A program made the translations under genes and the position numbers. A stretch of 27,689 bases of DNA from an uncultured Halieaceae bacterium (GTDB lineage: Bacteria; Pseudomonadota; Gammaproteobacteria; Pseudomonadales; Halieaceae). The stretch is from positions 1 through 27,689 of the forward strand of contig CAJXZI010000003.1 in NCBI GenBank assembly GCA_913063005.1, in the 5' to 3' direction. Of the stretch, positions 7,379-15,666 are shown in pieces. Position 1 is the stretch's first letter; each line of letters begins with the position of its first letter. The notes under the pieces were generated by a model. That model did not search any database and was not told where the DNA came from. It saw nothing but the letters and a program-made list of their open reading frames with translations.

Positions 7379-8224
7379 CTATGTGGCTGCCTGGCTCAAA
7401 GCTTCCTTGTAACCCTCACGGAAGCTCGGGTAGCGAAGTGAGAAACCCATTGCTTGCAGCTTGGCGTTACTCACTCGTCGATTTGCGCGTGGCTGGTTAT
7501 CTCGCAGCCCCGAGGGCTCACGACCAAGCTCTTTAAAACACCAGGCTTCCAGCTCCCGTGTTGTCACCGGAGAGTTATCGTTGAGATTGAGCGTCGCTGG
7601 CAGCTTCTCTCCGCGAAGATCGCGTTTAATCATTTCAACAAGCAGGCTTGCTGCATCGTCTCTATGAATTCGATTGGTAAAGCCACTACCGACGCGAGAT
7701 GAGAAGCCCTCGAGGATGGGTCGCAACATAATTGGATTCGCGCCGTCGTAAAGACCACTTGGCCGCACTACTGTGGTGGTTGCGTGGCGCCTAAAACAAG
7801 CCTCACCCGCAAGCAGCGCATCAACAAAGGGGTCTCCTGCCGCCAACAGTGAGTCCTCGTTTACCCAGCCGCCAGATCGCTCGGCGTACACGCGTGTCGA
7901 CGATACGTAAATGGCCCGTCGGGTCTCACTCAGCAAACCCGAGTCAGCAATATTTTGTGCCGCCTTAGCATAGCCCTGCTGATAACCCGCGATATCACGA
8001 CTCGCGGGCACCGGCGTAAAGATCAGGTAATCAGGCTTAATTTCTGCGGCTTTAACCAAGCCCTCGAGCGATCCATAGTCGCCATAAACCCGCTGGCTCA
8101 ATGCGTCGGGCAAGGTCTGAGGATTACGCGAGACACCAACCACGTCTGCAACGGTGGAGAGAGACGACAAGGCGCGAGAGGCAAGGTCGCCAAAACCTAT
8201 AAACATTACCGTTGGAGTCTTCAC
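7379..8224 (-). CDS. SDR-type NAD(P)-dependent epimerase/reductase-like protein
   Basis: The 281-residue protein resembles the atypical SDR group that includes YeeZ. It starts with a beta strand and the dinucleotide-binding turn GFGDLA (10-15). It has a central YVSSTRVYAERSGGWVNEDS segment, the place where extended SDRs carry the catalytic Ser and Tyr. VVRPSGLYDG and a NRIHRDDAASLL stretch follow, all typical of sugar-nucleotide epimerase-like folds. The substrate is unknown. The GTG start at 8224 is supported by AAGG eight nt upstream. It lies alone on the minus strand, divergent from recG with only 52 nt between starts, so the two promoters must overlap or be close. Confidence 0.8.
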   Translation of the reverse strand: MKTPTVMFIGFGDLASRALSSLSTVADVVGVSRNPQTLPDALSQRVYGDYGSLEGLVKAAEIKPDYLIFTPVPASRDIAGYQQGYAKAAQNIADSGLLSETRRAIYVSSTRVYAERSGGWVNEDSLLAAGDPFVDALLAGEACFRRHATTTVVRPSGLYDGANPIMLRPILEGFSSRVGSGFTNRIHRDDAASLLVEMIKRDLRGEKLPATLNLNDNSPVTTRELEAWCFKELGREPSGLRDNQPRANRRVSNAKLQAMGFSLRYPSFREGYKEALSQAAT

Positions 8225-8276
8225 CTGTGTACCTTCGTCCCGCTATTATCAGTAGGCAAGGTAACCGAAGCTCACT

Positions 8277-10340
8277 GTGTCAAACAATATTCTTCAACTG
8301 CCACTCCGACAATTTAAAGGCGTTGGCCCAAAGGTTTTCAGCAAGCTTGAGTCCATGGGGCTGAAGACGGTTGAGGATTTGTTGTTTCACTTTCCGCTCA
8401 GGTACCAAGACAAAACGCGGCTCACTAGCATAGGCGAGCTGCAAGAAGGAATCGATGCGGTAGTCCGGGGCACGATCAGAGCCTCCGGCATTGCCAAAGG
8501 CAGAAGACCTACGCTGATTGCCAAAGTTGACGATGGCACTGGCTTGTTGACCTTACGTTTCTTTCACTTCCGCAGGGCGCAAGCATTACAACTCAAGGTC
8601 GGTGACACTATCACGCTCTTCGGGCAACCGCGCCTCGTTGGAGGCGGCCCCGAGTTTGCGCATCCTGAATATATCGTGGGCGACCGAGAAGCACAGCTAG
8701 AGGAAGCGCTAACGCCGGTCTATCCTGTTACCGAGGGAATGGGTCAGTCCACCATGCGCAACTTAACGCGACAAGCCCTCATCTATTTGACCCAGAATCC
8801 ACCCGAAGACCTTCTTACAGACCTTCCTGGTAACAGCCCGTCGATTGCGGATTCGATCAAGTTCCTGCATCGACCGCCCCCCAAGGCTAATATTGCAGCG
8901 ATTGTTGCGGGCGAGCACCCAGCACAACTGCGCTTAGCGCTGGAAGAGCTCGTTGCACATCAAATATCGCTACTATCGCGGCGTGCGCGAACACAACAAA
9001 AAAAAGCTATCTCAGTAGCGTCACAGGGTAAGCTGGCTGCTGCTATTGGTGATGGGCTTCCCTTTAAACTAACAGCGGCGCAAACAAGAGTCTGCTCAGA
9101 AATCTTGGCGGATCTGCGAAAATCCACCCCGATGCTTCGGCTTTTGCAAGGTGATGTTGGGTCCGGCAAAACGCTTGTCGCTGCTATGACCGCCGCGCAT
9201 ATGGTCGAAGCAGGACATCAAGTCGCTTTGATGGCGCCGACAGAGCTTCTCTCCGAACAGCACTTTTCAGGCTTCCAGAAATGGTTTGAGCCTATGGGAG
9301 TTAAGGTTCTGTGGCTCACAGGTCAGGTAAAAGGTAAGGCGCGCAAAACAGCCCTTGAAAGTATCGAGGCGGGCGAGGTTGATATCGTTATCGGCACACA
9401 CGCCTTGTTTCAGGATACGGTCGTATTTAAATCTCTGGGGCTTGTACTGGTCGACGAGCAACACCGTTTTGGCGTCAACCAACGACTCTCCCTTACGCAA
9501 CGAGGATTGAACGAGGTTACTCCACATCAGCTCACGATGACCGCCACACCCATCCCCAGAACACTCTCCATGGTGGCGTATGCCGATTTGGACTGCTCAA
9601 CAATCGACGAGCTACCTCCGGGTCGGAAGCCCATAACAACAGTACTAATCGATAACGAACGGCGACAAAGTGTTATCGAGCGCGTGGGAAATGCCTGCCA
9701 ACAAGGCCGGCAAGCCTACTGGGTGTGCGCACTGATTGAAGAGAGCGAGGCGCTTGATGCGAACGCAGCAGAAGTCACAGCGGCGCAATTAACCGACGCG
9801 CTTCCCAATCTTCGCATTGGGCTTCTACATGGCCGCGTTTCCAGTCAGGAGAAGGCGGAGATAATGGCGGCTTTTGCTCATGGCAATTTAGACATCTTAG
9901 TGGCAACAACGGTCATCGAAGTTGGCGTCGACGTTCCCAACGCCAGTCTGATGATTATTGAGAATGCAGAGCGATTCGGGCTGGCCCAGCTTCACCAACT
10001 GCGAGGTCGGGTAGGGCGCGGCGCCGTTGAGAGCCACTGCTTGCTGATGTACCAATCACCACTCAGTCAAACCGCTCGCGAAAGACTCTCAGTCATGCGC
10101 GAGTCTCAAGATGGCTTTGTATTGGCAGAGAAAGACCTCGAGATCAGAGGGCCGGGGGAGGTGTTGGGCACGCGCCAAACAGGCGTTTCCTCGTTCCGCG
10201 TTGCGCAATTGCCAGAGCACGATCATTTACTGGAGGACGCGCAGTCGATAGCGTCCAACCTAGTCAGCACAGATACAGCTCGCGCAGAAAAGATAGAGCA
10301 GCGCTGGACTCGCAGCCTCGAGGCTTTTGCACATGTTTAA
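8277..10340 (+). CDS. recG: ATP-dependent DNA helicase RecG
   Basis: RecG is a monomeric SF2 translocase that remodels stalled replication forks and branches Holliday junctions and R-loops. The 687-residue product (E. coli 693) has the N-terminal wedge with an OB fold (about 1-250), including RQFKGVGPKVFSKLESMGL. Helicase motifs follow: Walker A GDVGSGKT (292-299), MAPTELLSEQH, DEQHRFGV (from 393), MTATPIPRT, ATTVIEVGVDVPNA, the QLRGRVGRG segment, and the C-terminal GPGEVLGTRQTGV. The start is GTG at 8277, since the conserved N-terminus begins there. It is the first gene of a likely recG-ubiA-acyltransferase run. Confidence 0.96.
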   Translation: MSNNILQLPLRQFKGVGPKVFSKLESMGLKTVEDLLFHFPLRYQDKTRLTSIGELQEGIDAVVRGTIRASGIAKGRRPTLIAKVDDGTGLLTLRFFHFRRAQALQLKVGDTITLFGQPRLVGGGPEFAHPEYIVGDREAQLEEALTPVYPVTEGMGQSTMRNLTRQALIYLTQNPPEDLLTDLPGNSPSIADSIKFLHRPPPKANIAAIVAGEHPAQLRLALEELVAHQISLLSRRARTQQKKAISVASQGKLAAAIGDGLPFKLTAAQTRVCSEILADLRKSTPMLRLLQGDVGSGKTLVAAMTAAHMVEAGHQVALMAPTELLSEQHFSGFQKWFEPMGVKVLWLTGQVKGKARKTALESIEAGEVDIVIGTHALFQDTVVFKSLGLVLVDEQHRFGVNQRLSLTQRGLNEVTPHQLTMTATPIPRTLSMVAYADLDCSTIDELPPGRKPITTVLIDNERRQSVIERVGNACQQGRQAYWVCALIEESEALDANAAEVTAAQLTDALPNLRIGLLHGRVSSQEKAEIMAAFAHGNLDILVATTVIEVGVDVPNASLMIIENAERFGLAQLHQLRGRVGRGAVESHCLLMYQSPLSQTARERLSVMRESQDGFVLAEKDLEIRGPGEVLGTRQTGVSSFRVAQLPEHDHLLEDAQSIASNLVSTDTARAEKIEQRWTRSLEAFAHV

Positions 10341-10430
10341 TGGTACTAGTGGATCTTAATCACGGCTTACAGCTTCTTGCAGTCGCGTTTTACAGCTACC
10401 ATTCGCAGCTATGAGGATAGGCTTTAAATC

Positions 10431-11306
10431 ATGACTGCGCTCCCATCACGAAAGATCGCTGCGTTATTACGCGTTATGCGCTTTGATAAGCCAATCGGTA
10501 CTTATTTGCTATTAGCGCCAGCGCTTTGGGGCCTGATCATTGCCTCATCAGGCGTACCCACTCTGTTCCTGTTAATCACGTTTTTTGTGGGTGCTTTTGT
10601 CATGCGTTCAGCGGGCTGCACAACCAACGACCTAACCGACAGAAACCTAGACGGATTCGTTGAAAGGACGCGAGACCGGCCATTGGTGACCGGTGAAATA
10701 TCCGTTTTTGAGGCGATGAGTTTGCTAGTTTTTCTGCTGGCTATCGCACTCTGGTTAGTCATCCAGACAAATTGGCTAACCGTTCAGCTCTCGATAGTGG
10801 GAGCCCTTCTTACAATCATTTATCCCTTTATGAAGCGCATTACCCACCTACCACAAGTGGTGCTGGGTGCTGCATTTTCCTGGAGCATCCCGATGGCCTT
10901 TGCTGCAGCACAGAACGAACTGCCCCAAGGCCTTTGGTGGTTATTCGCCGCGAACCTGTTGTGGGTAGTCGTCTATGACACGCAGTACGCGATGGTAGAT
11001 CGTGAGGATGACCTGGAGGTCGGCATTAAATCTACCGCCATCTTGTTTGGTGAGGCAGACACACGAATTATTTTATTGTTACAAATTTTGTGCTTGATTT
11101 GCTTCGTAGCAACAGGCCTAAGCTTTGATCTCGGGCCCGTTTATTACGTCGCTATTGCTATGGTTGCAGGTCTATTTCTGCGTCACCAACAGCTAATCAG
11201 CAACCGTTCGCGCGAAAAATGTTTCCAAGCGTTTAACGAGAGCAAATGGATTGGCCTCATTGTGGCGGCGGGTTTGCTGGGACATTTTGCGGTCTACCCC
11301 GTATAA
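10431..11306 (+). CDS. ubiA: 4-hydroxybenzoate octaprenyltransferase
   Basis: UbiA attaches the polyprenyl tail to 4-hydroxybenzoate in ubiquinone synthesis, in the inner membrane. The 291-residue protein has eight or nine hydrophobic segments and both Asp-rich motifs that bind Mg-diphosphate: NDLTDRNLDG (66-75) with the following RTRDRPL, and YDTQYAMVDREDD (182-194). RFDKPIGTYLLLAP near the N-terminus is typical. Unlike many gammaproteobacteria, no ubiC (chorismate lyase) lies next to it. It follows recG by 90 nt, so it may have its own promoter. Confidence 0.95.
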   Translation: MTALPSRKIAALLRVMRFDKPIGTYLLLAPALWGLIIASSGVPTLFLLITFFVGAFVMRSAGCTTNDLTDRNLDGFVERTRDRPLVTGEISVFEAMSLLVFLLAIALWLVIQTNWLTVQLSIVGALLTIIYPFMKRITHLPQVVLGAAFSWSIPMAFAAAQNELPQGLWWLFAANLLWVVVYDTQYAMVDREDDLEVGIKSTAILFGEADTRIILLLQILCLICFVATGLSFDLGPVYYVAIAMVAGLFLRHQQLISNRSREKCFQAFNESKWIGLIVAAGLLGHFAVYPV

Positions 11307-11334
11307 GCAATGATGCAAACAAAGCGGTAGTCAC

Positions 11335-12471
11335 GTGGAACTTCAAATATTTCCAAATGTAAAAGACCTCCCCTCGGATCAGTGGGAGCAGGCATTTTCA
11401 TCGGGCTACCCATTTCTAAAACAGCGGTTTTTGGGGGGCTTGGAATCGTCTGGTAGCACCGGCGGCAACTCTGGCTGGCAAAACTGCCACCTGATCATGA
11501 GCGAAGGTAATGCACCACTGGCCATGGCGCCAGGATTCCTAAAAAGCCACAGTTACGGCGAATATGTGTTTGACTGGTCATGGGCAGATGCTTGGCATCG
11601 AAGTGGCCTCGAGTACTATCCCAAGCTCGTGACCGCCATTCCCTTCACGCCGGCAACCGGCCCTCGCATTTGGACCAACGAGAACGCTAAGCATGCGCTG
11701 CCCAGCTTTGTTGGCGCGGTTACCCGCTGGTGCGAGTCAGAGAAAATCTCTAGCTGGCACATCTTGTTCCCCGAGGAAACAGCGTCACGAGAGTTGGCTG
11801 ATCTGGGCTTAGTACAGCGGATGACCACCCAGTTTCATTGGTTTAACCGCGGTTACTCCTGCTTCGATGACTTTTTGAGTGAATTTAATAGCCGAAAGCG
11901 CAAAGCACTTAAGAAGGAGCGCACTGCGATGGCGGCTCAGAACCTCAGGTTATTTACCAAAACGGGGTCTGAAATATCCGAGCATGACTGGGCCTTCTTT
12001 TACTATTGCTATCAAACAACCTATTTGAAACGCAGTGGTCACGAGGGCTACCTAACGGGTGATTTCTTTACCGAAGTCTGTCCGTCAATGGGTGAAGATA
12101 CCGTTATGGTTATTGCACATGAAGGCGAGAACCCCGTCGCAGCAGCGCTCTATTTTGTTGATGAAAAAACGCTTTATGGGCGTTACTGGGGTTGTTTAAA
12201 AGAGTTTGACTTCTTGCACTTTGAAGCCTGCTACTACCGCGGCATCGAATACTGCATAGAGAAGGGGCTGTCGCGTTTTGATCCCGGCGCGCAGGGCGAG
12301 CACAAAATTCAGCGCGGCTTTGAGCCGACGCTGACGTACTCAAACCACTGGATCGGCGAGCCGAGACTTAAAGACGCGGTAGCAGACTTTTGCCGGCGCG
12401 ACTGTGACCACGTCAGACGTTATCGCGATGAGGCAGCAACACTGCTGCCCTTTAAACAGCAGGGCTCTTAA
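11335..12471 (+). CDS. FemAB/GNAT-like acyltransferase of the COG3146 (DUF482) group
   Basis: This 378-residue protein matches the COG3146 family, often annotated 'peptidogalycan biosynthesis' or GNAT acetyltransferase. Recognisable parts are the N-terminal segment with PFLKQRFLGGLESSGS, a GEYVFDWSWADAW block, TPATGPRIW, and a C-terminal GNAT/Fem-like half with YYCYQTTYLKRSGHEGYL, AALYFVDEKTLYGRYWG and FDPGAQGEHKIQRGFEPT. The true substrate is unestablished; acyl transfer is inferred from the fold. The start is GTG at 11335, 28 nt after ubiA, so the two are probably co-transcribed. The stop overlaps the convergent yaaA stop by 4 nt. Confidence 0.82.
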   Translation: MELQIFPNVKDLPSDQWEQAFSSGYPFLKQRFLGGLESSGSTGGNSGWQNCHLIMSEGNAPLAMAPGFLKSHSYGEYVFDWSWADAWHRSGLEYYPKLVTAIPFTPATGPRIWTNENAKHALPSFVGAVTRWCESEKISSWHILFPEETASRELADLGLVQRMTTQFHWFNRGYSCFDDFLSEFNSRKRKALKKERTAMAAQNLRLFTKTGSEISEHDWAFFYYCYQTTYLKRSGHEGYLTGDFFTEVCPSMGEDTVMVIAHEGENPVAAALYFVDEKTLYGRYWGCLKEFDFLHFEACYYRGIEYCIEKGLSRFDPGAQGEHKIQRGFEPTLTYSNHWIGEPRLKDAVADFCRRDCDHVRRYRDEAATLLPFKQQGS

Positions 12472-13247
12472 GCCGGCGCCTCATCACGCAAGAAGACCCA
12501 TTGATCCCCCTTGGACTCAGCTTCGCTGTAGTAATAACCCGCCTCGGCGAAGGACTTTAGGGCTTCGGGTTCTGTTATGCGGTTATCAATGATGTACCTT
12601 GCCATGATGCCTCGCGCCTTCTTGGCAAAGAACGAAATCATTTTGTACTGACCGTTTTTAAAGTCCTTAAACTGCGGCGTGATGACATCGGCGTTCAGCA
12701 GTTTAGGCTTAACTGCTTTGAAATACTCATTAGACGCAAGGTTGATCAAGATGTCTGTGCTCGCGCTGGCTAAATCATCATTCAATGTGTCGGTTAACTG
12801 CTCACCCCAAAACTCATAGAGGTTTTTACCTCGCTGGTTCGCAAACTTCAGTCCCATTTCGAGACGATAAGGTTGCATCAGGTCGAGCGGACGGAGTAGA
12901 CCGTACAGCCCCGAGAGAATACGAAGGCGATCTTGCGCAAAAATGAGATCTTCTTCAGACAGTGTCTCTGCCTGCAAACCCGTGTAAACATCGCCCTTAA
13001 ACGCAAGGACCGCCTGCTTAGCGTTATCTGACGTAGACTCGACTTGCCAGTTCATGAACCGCTCGTGATTCAAGTGAGCGATCTGTTCGCTTACGCCCAT
13101 CAAGCTACGAATGTCATCGGGGTTGAGGCCTCTTGCATCCTCAACAAGGAGCGCCGACTGGTCCATAAACCTGGGCACAGTGGATGATTGAGTGATGGGC
13201 GCCGTATCGTAATCGAGCGTTTTTGCGGGTGACAGGACAGTAAGCAC
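12468..13247 (-). CDS. yaaA: Peroxide stress protein YaaA
   Basis: YaaA (UPF0246) limits intracellular iron during hydrogen peroxide stress in E. coli and so limits Fenton damage; it also binds DNA. The 259-residue product is full length and begins MLTVLSPAKTLDY, the conserved family start. Later blocks are LNPDDIRSLMGVSEQIAHLNHERF, AVLAFKGDVYTGL, LRILSGLYGLLRPLDLMQPYRLEMG, NLASNEYFKAV and FFAKKARGIMARYI. The start codon is GTG at 13247, with GAGAG upstream. It is divergent from the TRAP transporter genes with 72 nt between starts. Confidence 0.95.
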   Translation of the reverse strand: MLTVLSPAKTLDYDTAPITQSSTVPRFMDQSALLVEDARGLNPDDIRSLMGVSEQIAHLNHERFMNWQVESTSDNAKQAVLAFKGDVYTGLQAETLSEEDLIFAQDRLRILSGLYGLLRPLDLMQPYRLEMGLKFANQRGKNLYEFWGEQLTDTLNDDLASASTDILINLASNEYFKAVKPKLLNADVITPQFKDFKNGQYKMISFFAKKARGIMARYIIDNRITEPEALKSFAEAGYYYSEAESKGDQWVFLRDEAPA

Positions 13248-13319
13248 GGTGATTCTCTCTGCAATTGCTGTTCACTCGATGATAACCTTCAACGTCGTCT
13301 TGAGAAACGGGTTAACACA

Positions 13320-13838
13320 GTGAACTACTGGGCAACTTTTGCGCAGACCATCAACCACACCAATCGGACAATTGGCAGTGGTGTTGCGGTCGCGAGTATT
13401 GCAATGGCACTGGTCACCACGGGAGTCGTTATTCTCCGCTATGGCTTTGAACAAGGAGCCATTGCCGCTCAAGAATCTGTGCTTTACTTACACGGCACCC
13501 TATTTATGTTGGGCGCAGCGCCCACCTTGCTTGCAGATAAGCACGTGCGCGTTGACGTCTTCTATCGCAACTTCAGTCCTCGCCAGCAAACCTGGGTAAA
13601 TACACTTGGCCACGCCTTATTCACAACACCGATATGCCTGCTCATCATCTTTGGCTCTTGGAACTATGTTGCTGAGAGTTGGTCAATCATGGAGTCCTCA
13701 CCCGAGCCCGGTGGCATTCCAGCGGTCTTCCTACTAAAGACGCTTATCCCCGCCATGGCAGCACTTCTTTTACTTCAGGCGATAAGCGCCATCATCAGTG
13801 GCCTGATTGAGTTGAGCGAGGTGCCCGCCAATGATTGA
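13320..13838 (+). CDS. TRAP transporter small permease (DctQ-type)
   Basis: The 172-residue protein is the small membrane subunit of a tripartite ATP-independent periplasmic transporter. It has four hydrophobic segments. The segment QESVLYLHGTLFMLGAAPTL followed by KHVRVDVFYR is typical of the DctQ proteins paired with TakP-type binding proteins. DctQ links the binding protein to the large permease in the inner membrane. The start is GTG at 13320 with a weak ribosome site, and the stop overlaps the dctM start by 8 nt, implying coupled translation. The system probably imports a small carboxylate by sodium symport. Confidence 0.9.
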   Translation: MNYWATFAQTINHTNRTIGSGVAVASIAMALVTTGVVILRYGFEQGAIAAQESVLYLHGTLFMLGAAPTLLADKHVRVDVFYRNFSPRQQTWVNTLGHALFTTPICLLIIFGSWNYVAESWSIMESSPEPGGIPAVFLLKTLIPAMAALLLLQAISAIISGLIELSEVPAND

Positions 13839-15201
13839 AGGTGAGTTAGCACTTGCTCTCTTTGCAAGCGTTTGTATTCTTCTACTTTTTGGTTTTCCAG
13901 TTGCGCTCACCCTCGGTGGCACGGCGTTGTTGTTCGCCGCATTTGGCGTCATTGCGGGCCACTTTGATGCCAGCTTTGTAGCCGCTTTATCCGGCCGAAT
14001 CTTTGGCACCATAACGAATGAAACGCTAGTAGCCGTCCCCTTATTTATTCTGATGGGCGTCACACTCGAACGCGCGAAAATTGCTGAAGAATTACTCACA
14101 GCAATGGCGAATGCATTGGGTAACCGGACCGGCGGATTAGGCATGGCGGTCATCATCGTCGGCGCGCTCTTGGCGGCTAGCACTGGCATCGTAGGCGCGA
14201 CCGTCGTCACCATGGGTGTGCTCGCACTGCCTTCCATGTTGCGTGCCGGATACGACCCCAAGCTAGCAACCGGATTGATTTGTGCAACAGGAACGCTCGG
14301 ACAGATCATCCCACCATCGATCGCACTTGTACTGCTCGGCGACATTATGTCGACCGCCTACCAACAGGCGCAGCTTCAGAGCGGGATAATCAACACGCAA
14401 ACTGTCTCGGTTGGAGATCTCTTTGTCGGCTCCCTCCTACCCGGCGTCGTACTGGTAGGCCTCTATCTAAGCTATTTGCTCTTCATCGGCTGGCGTAATC
14501 CAACAAGCTGCCCTCCACCAAAGGACGAAACAGGAACTGCGGACACCAAGGTCTTAGGCGCAATTGTTCCGCCACTCGCCCTGATAACCGTTGTGCTTGG
14601 GTCAATTATCTTGGGCGCAGCGACACCGACCGAGGCCGCAGGTGTTGGTGCTGTAGGCGCGATGATCCTGGCGGCTTACAAGTCCGCGCTCAGTACCACA
14701 GTCATGAAAGAGATTGCTCGCTCCACTATGGAGACCACCAGTATGGTCTTCCTGATTTTGATCGGCGCTGCACTGTTTTCGCTGGTGTTTAGAGGCTTCG
14801 GCGGTGACGAGATGATCGAGGCATTCTTCGAAAGCCTGGGTGGTGGACCCCACCTTGCATTACTCATCGTGATGTTAGTCATGTTCTTGCTCGGCTTTAT
14901 TTTAGATTTCATTGAAATCACGTTTGTCGTGGTTCCAATTGTTGCTCCCATTTTGCTGTCGATGGGGTTTGATCCTATTTGGCTGGGCGTGATGATCGCT
15001 GTGAATCTACAGACATCCTTCCTGACACCGCCCTTTGGCTTTGCGCTCTTTTATTTGCGCGGTGTTGCCGATGAGTCAGTGGCAACGAGTGACATATACC
15101 GTGGCGTAATCCCGTTCGTGCTGATCCAGCTCGCGTTACTAGCCGCGCTCTGGCTTCTCCCAGATATCGTCACCTGGCTACCAAGTACGATGGGGCGCTG
15201 A
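13831..15201 (+). CDS. TRAP transporter large permease (DctM-type)
   Basis: This is the 456-residue large membrane subunit that moves substrate in a sodium-driven elevator mechanism. It is hydrophobic throughout, with about 12 membrane segments. Family-typical stretches are FGFPVALTLGGTALLFA near the N-terminus, PLFILMGVTLERA, the internal repeat with GTLGQIIPPSIALVLLGD, TPTEAAGVGAVGAM, and the second half's FLTPPFGFALFYLRG. A longer cytoplasmic loop (about residues 228-243, CPPPKDETGTADTK) separates the two halves. The ATG at 13831 overlaps the dctQ end. Substrate specificity cannot be read from this subunit. Confidence 0.93.
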   Translation: MIEGELALALFASVCILLLFGFPVALTLGGTALLFAAFGVIAGHFDASFVAALSGRIFGTITNETLVAVPLFILMGVTLERAKIAEELLTAMANALGNRTGGLGMAVIIVGALLAASTGIVGATVVTMGVLALPSMLRAGYDPKLATGLICATGTLGQIIPPSIALVLLGDIMSTAYQQAQLQSGIINTQTVSVGDLFVGSLLPGVVLVGLYLSYLLFIGWRNPTSCPPPKDETGTADTKVLGAIVPPLALITVVLGSIILGAATPTEAAGVGAVGAMILAAYKSALSTTVMKEIARSTMETTSMVFLILIGAALFSLVFRGFGGDEMIEAFFESLGGGPHLALLIVMLVMFLLGFILDFIEITFVVVPIVAPILLSMGFDPIWLGVMIAVNLQTSFLTPPFGFALFYLRGVADESVATSDIYRGVIPFVLIQLALLAALWLLPDIVTWLPSTMGR

Positions 15202-15273
15202 TCTAAGACGTTGAATCAGCTGTAAATGTGACATGAGAGATAACGACACGAACCCCATTTTTCGGAGAGACTA

Positions 15274-15666
15274 ATGAATCGCATTGATGAAAACCCAAGG
15301 CCTCAGGGTGAACTCGCGCTTCAAACCGTTGCTATGCCCGCAGATACAAATGCCAACGGGGACATCTTTGGCGGCTGGTTGCTTTCTCAAATGGACATTG
15401 CCGGCGGTGTTGCAGCAGCAGAAGTCGCGCGGGGTCGCGTTGCAACAGTGGCAGTGCAAGGCATGTCGTTTCTGACCCCGGTTCATGTCGGTGCTGTCGT
15501 CAGCTGTTACTGCGATATCTTAGATATCGGGCGGAGCTCCGTGCGTGTGCTGATCGAAGTGTGGATCAACTCACAGCACGACGGGGAGCCCATCAAAGTG
15601 ACCGAAGGTGAATTTATTTACGTCGCTATTGATAACGCAAAGCGGACCCGAACTATTGGTCAGTAA
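15274..15666 (+). CDS. yciA: YciA-like acyl-CoA thioesterase
   Basis: YciA enzymes hydrolyse a broad range of acyl-CoAs to free acids and CoA using a hot-dog fold hexamer in the cytoplasm. The 130-residue product matches the family: LALQTVAMPADTNANGDIFG with GGWLLSQMDIAGG (the catalytic Asp region), GRVATVAVQGMSFLTPVHVGAVV, and SVRVLIEVWI. A strong GGAGAG ribosome site precedes the ATG. It lies 72 nt downstream of dctM on the same strand, between the transporter membrane genes and the opposite-strand binding-protein gene. Its last 14 nt overlap the end of that gene. Confidence 0.9.
   Translation: MNRIDENPRPQGELALQTVAMPADTNANGDIFGGWLLSQMDIAGGVAAAEVARGRVATVAVQGMSFLTPVHVGAVVSCYCDILDIGRSSVRVLIEVWINSQHDGEPIKVTEGEFIYVAIDNAKRTRTIGQ

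Noticed and set aside
10411..10434. Seven-codon leader frame overlapping the ubiA start (ATGA)
   Set aside because: It is so short that chance is likely, and its ATGAGGATAGG also serves as the probable ribosome site of ubiA.
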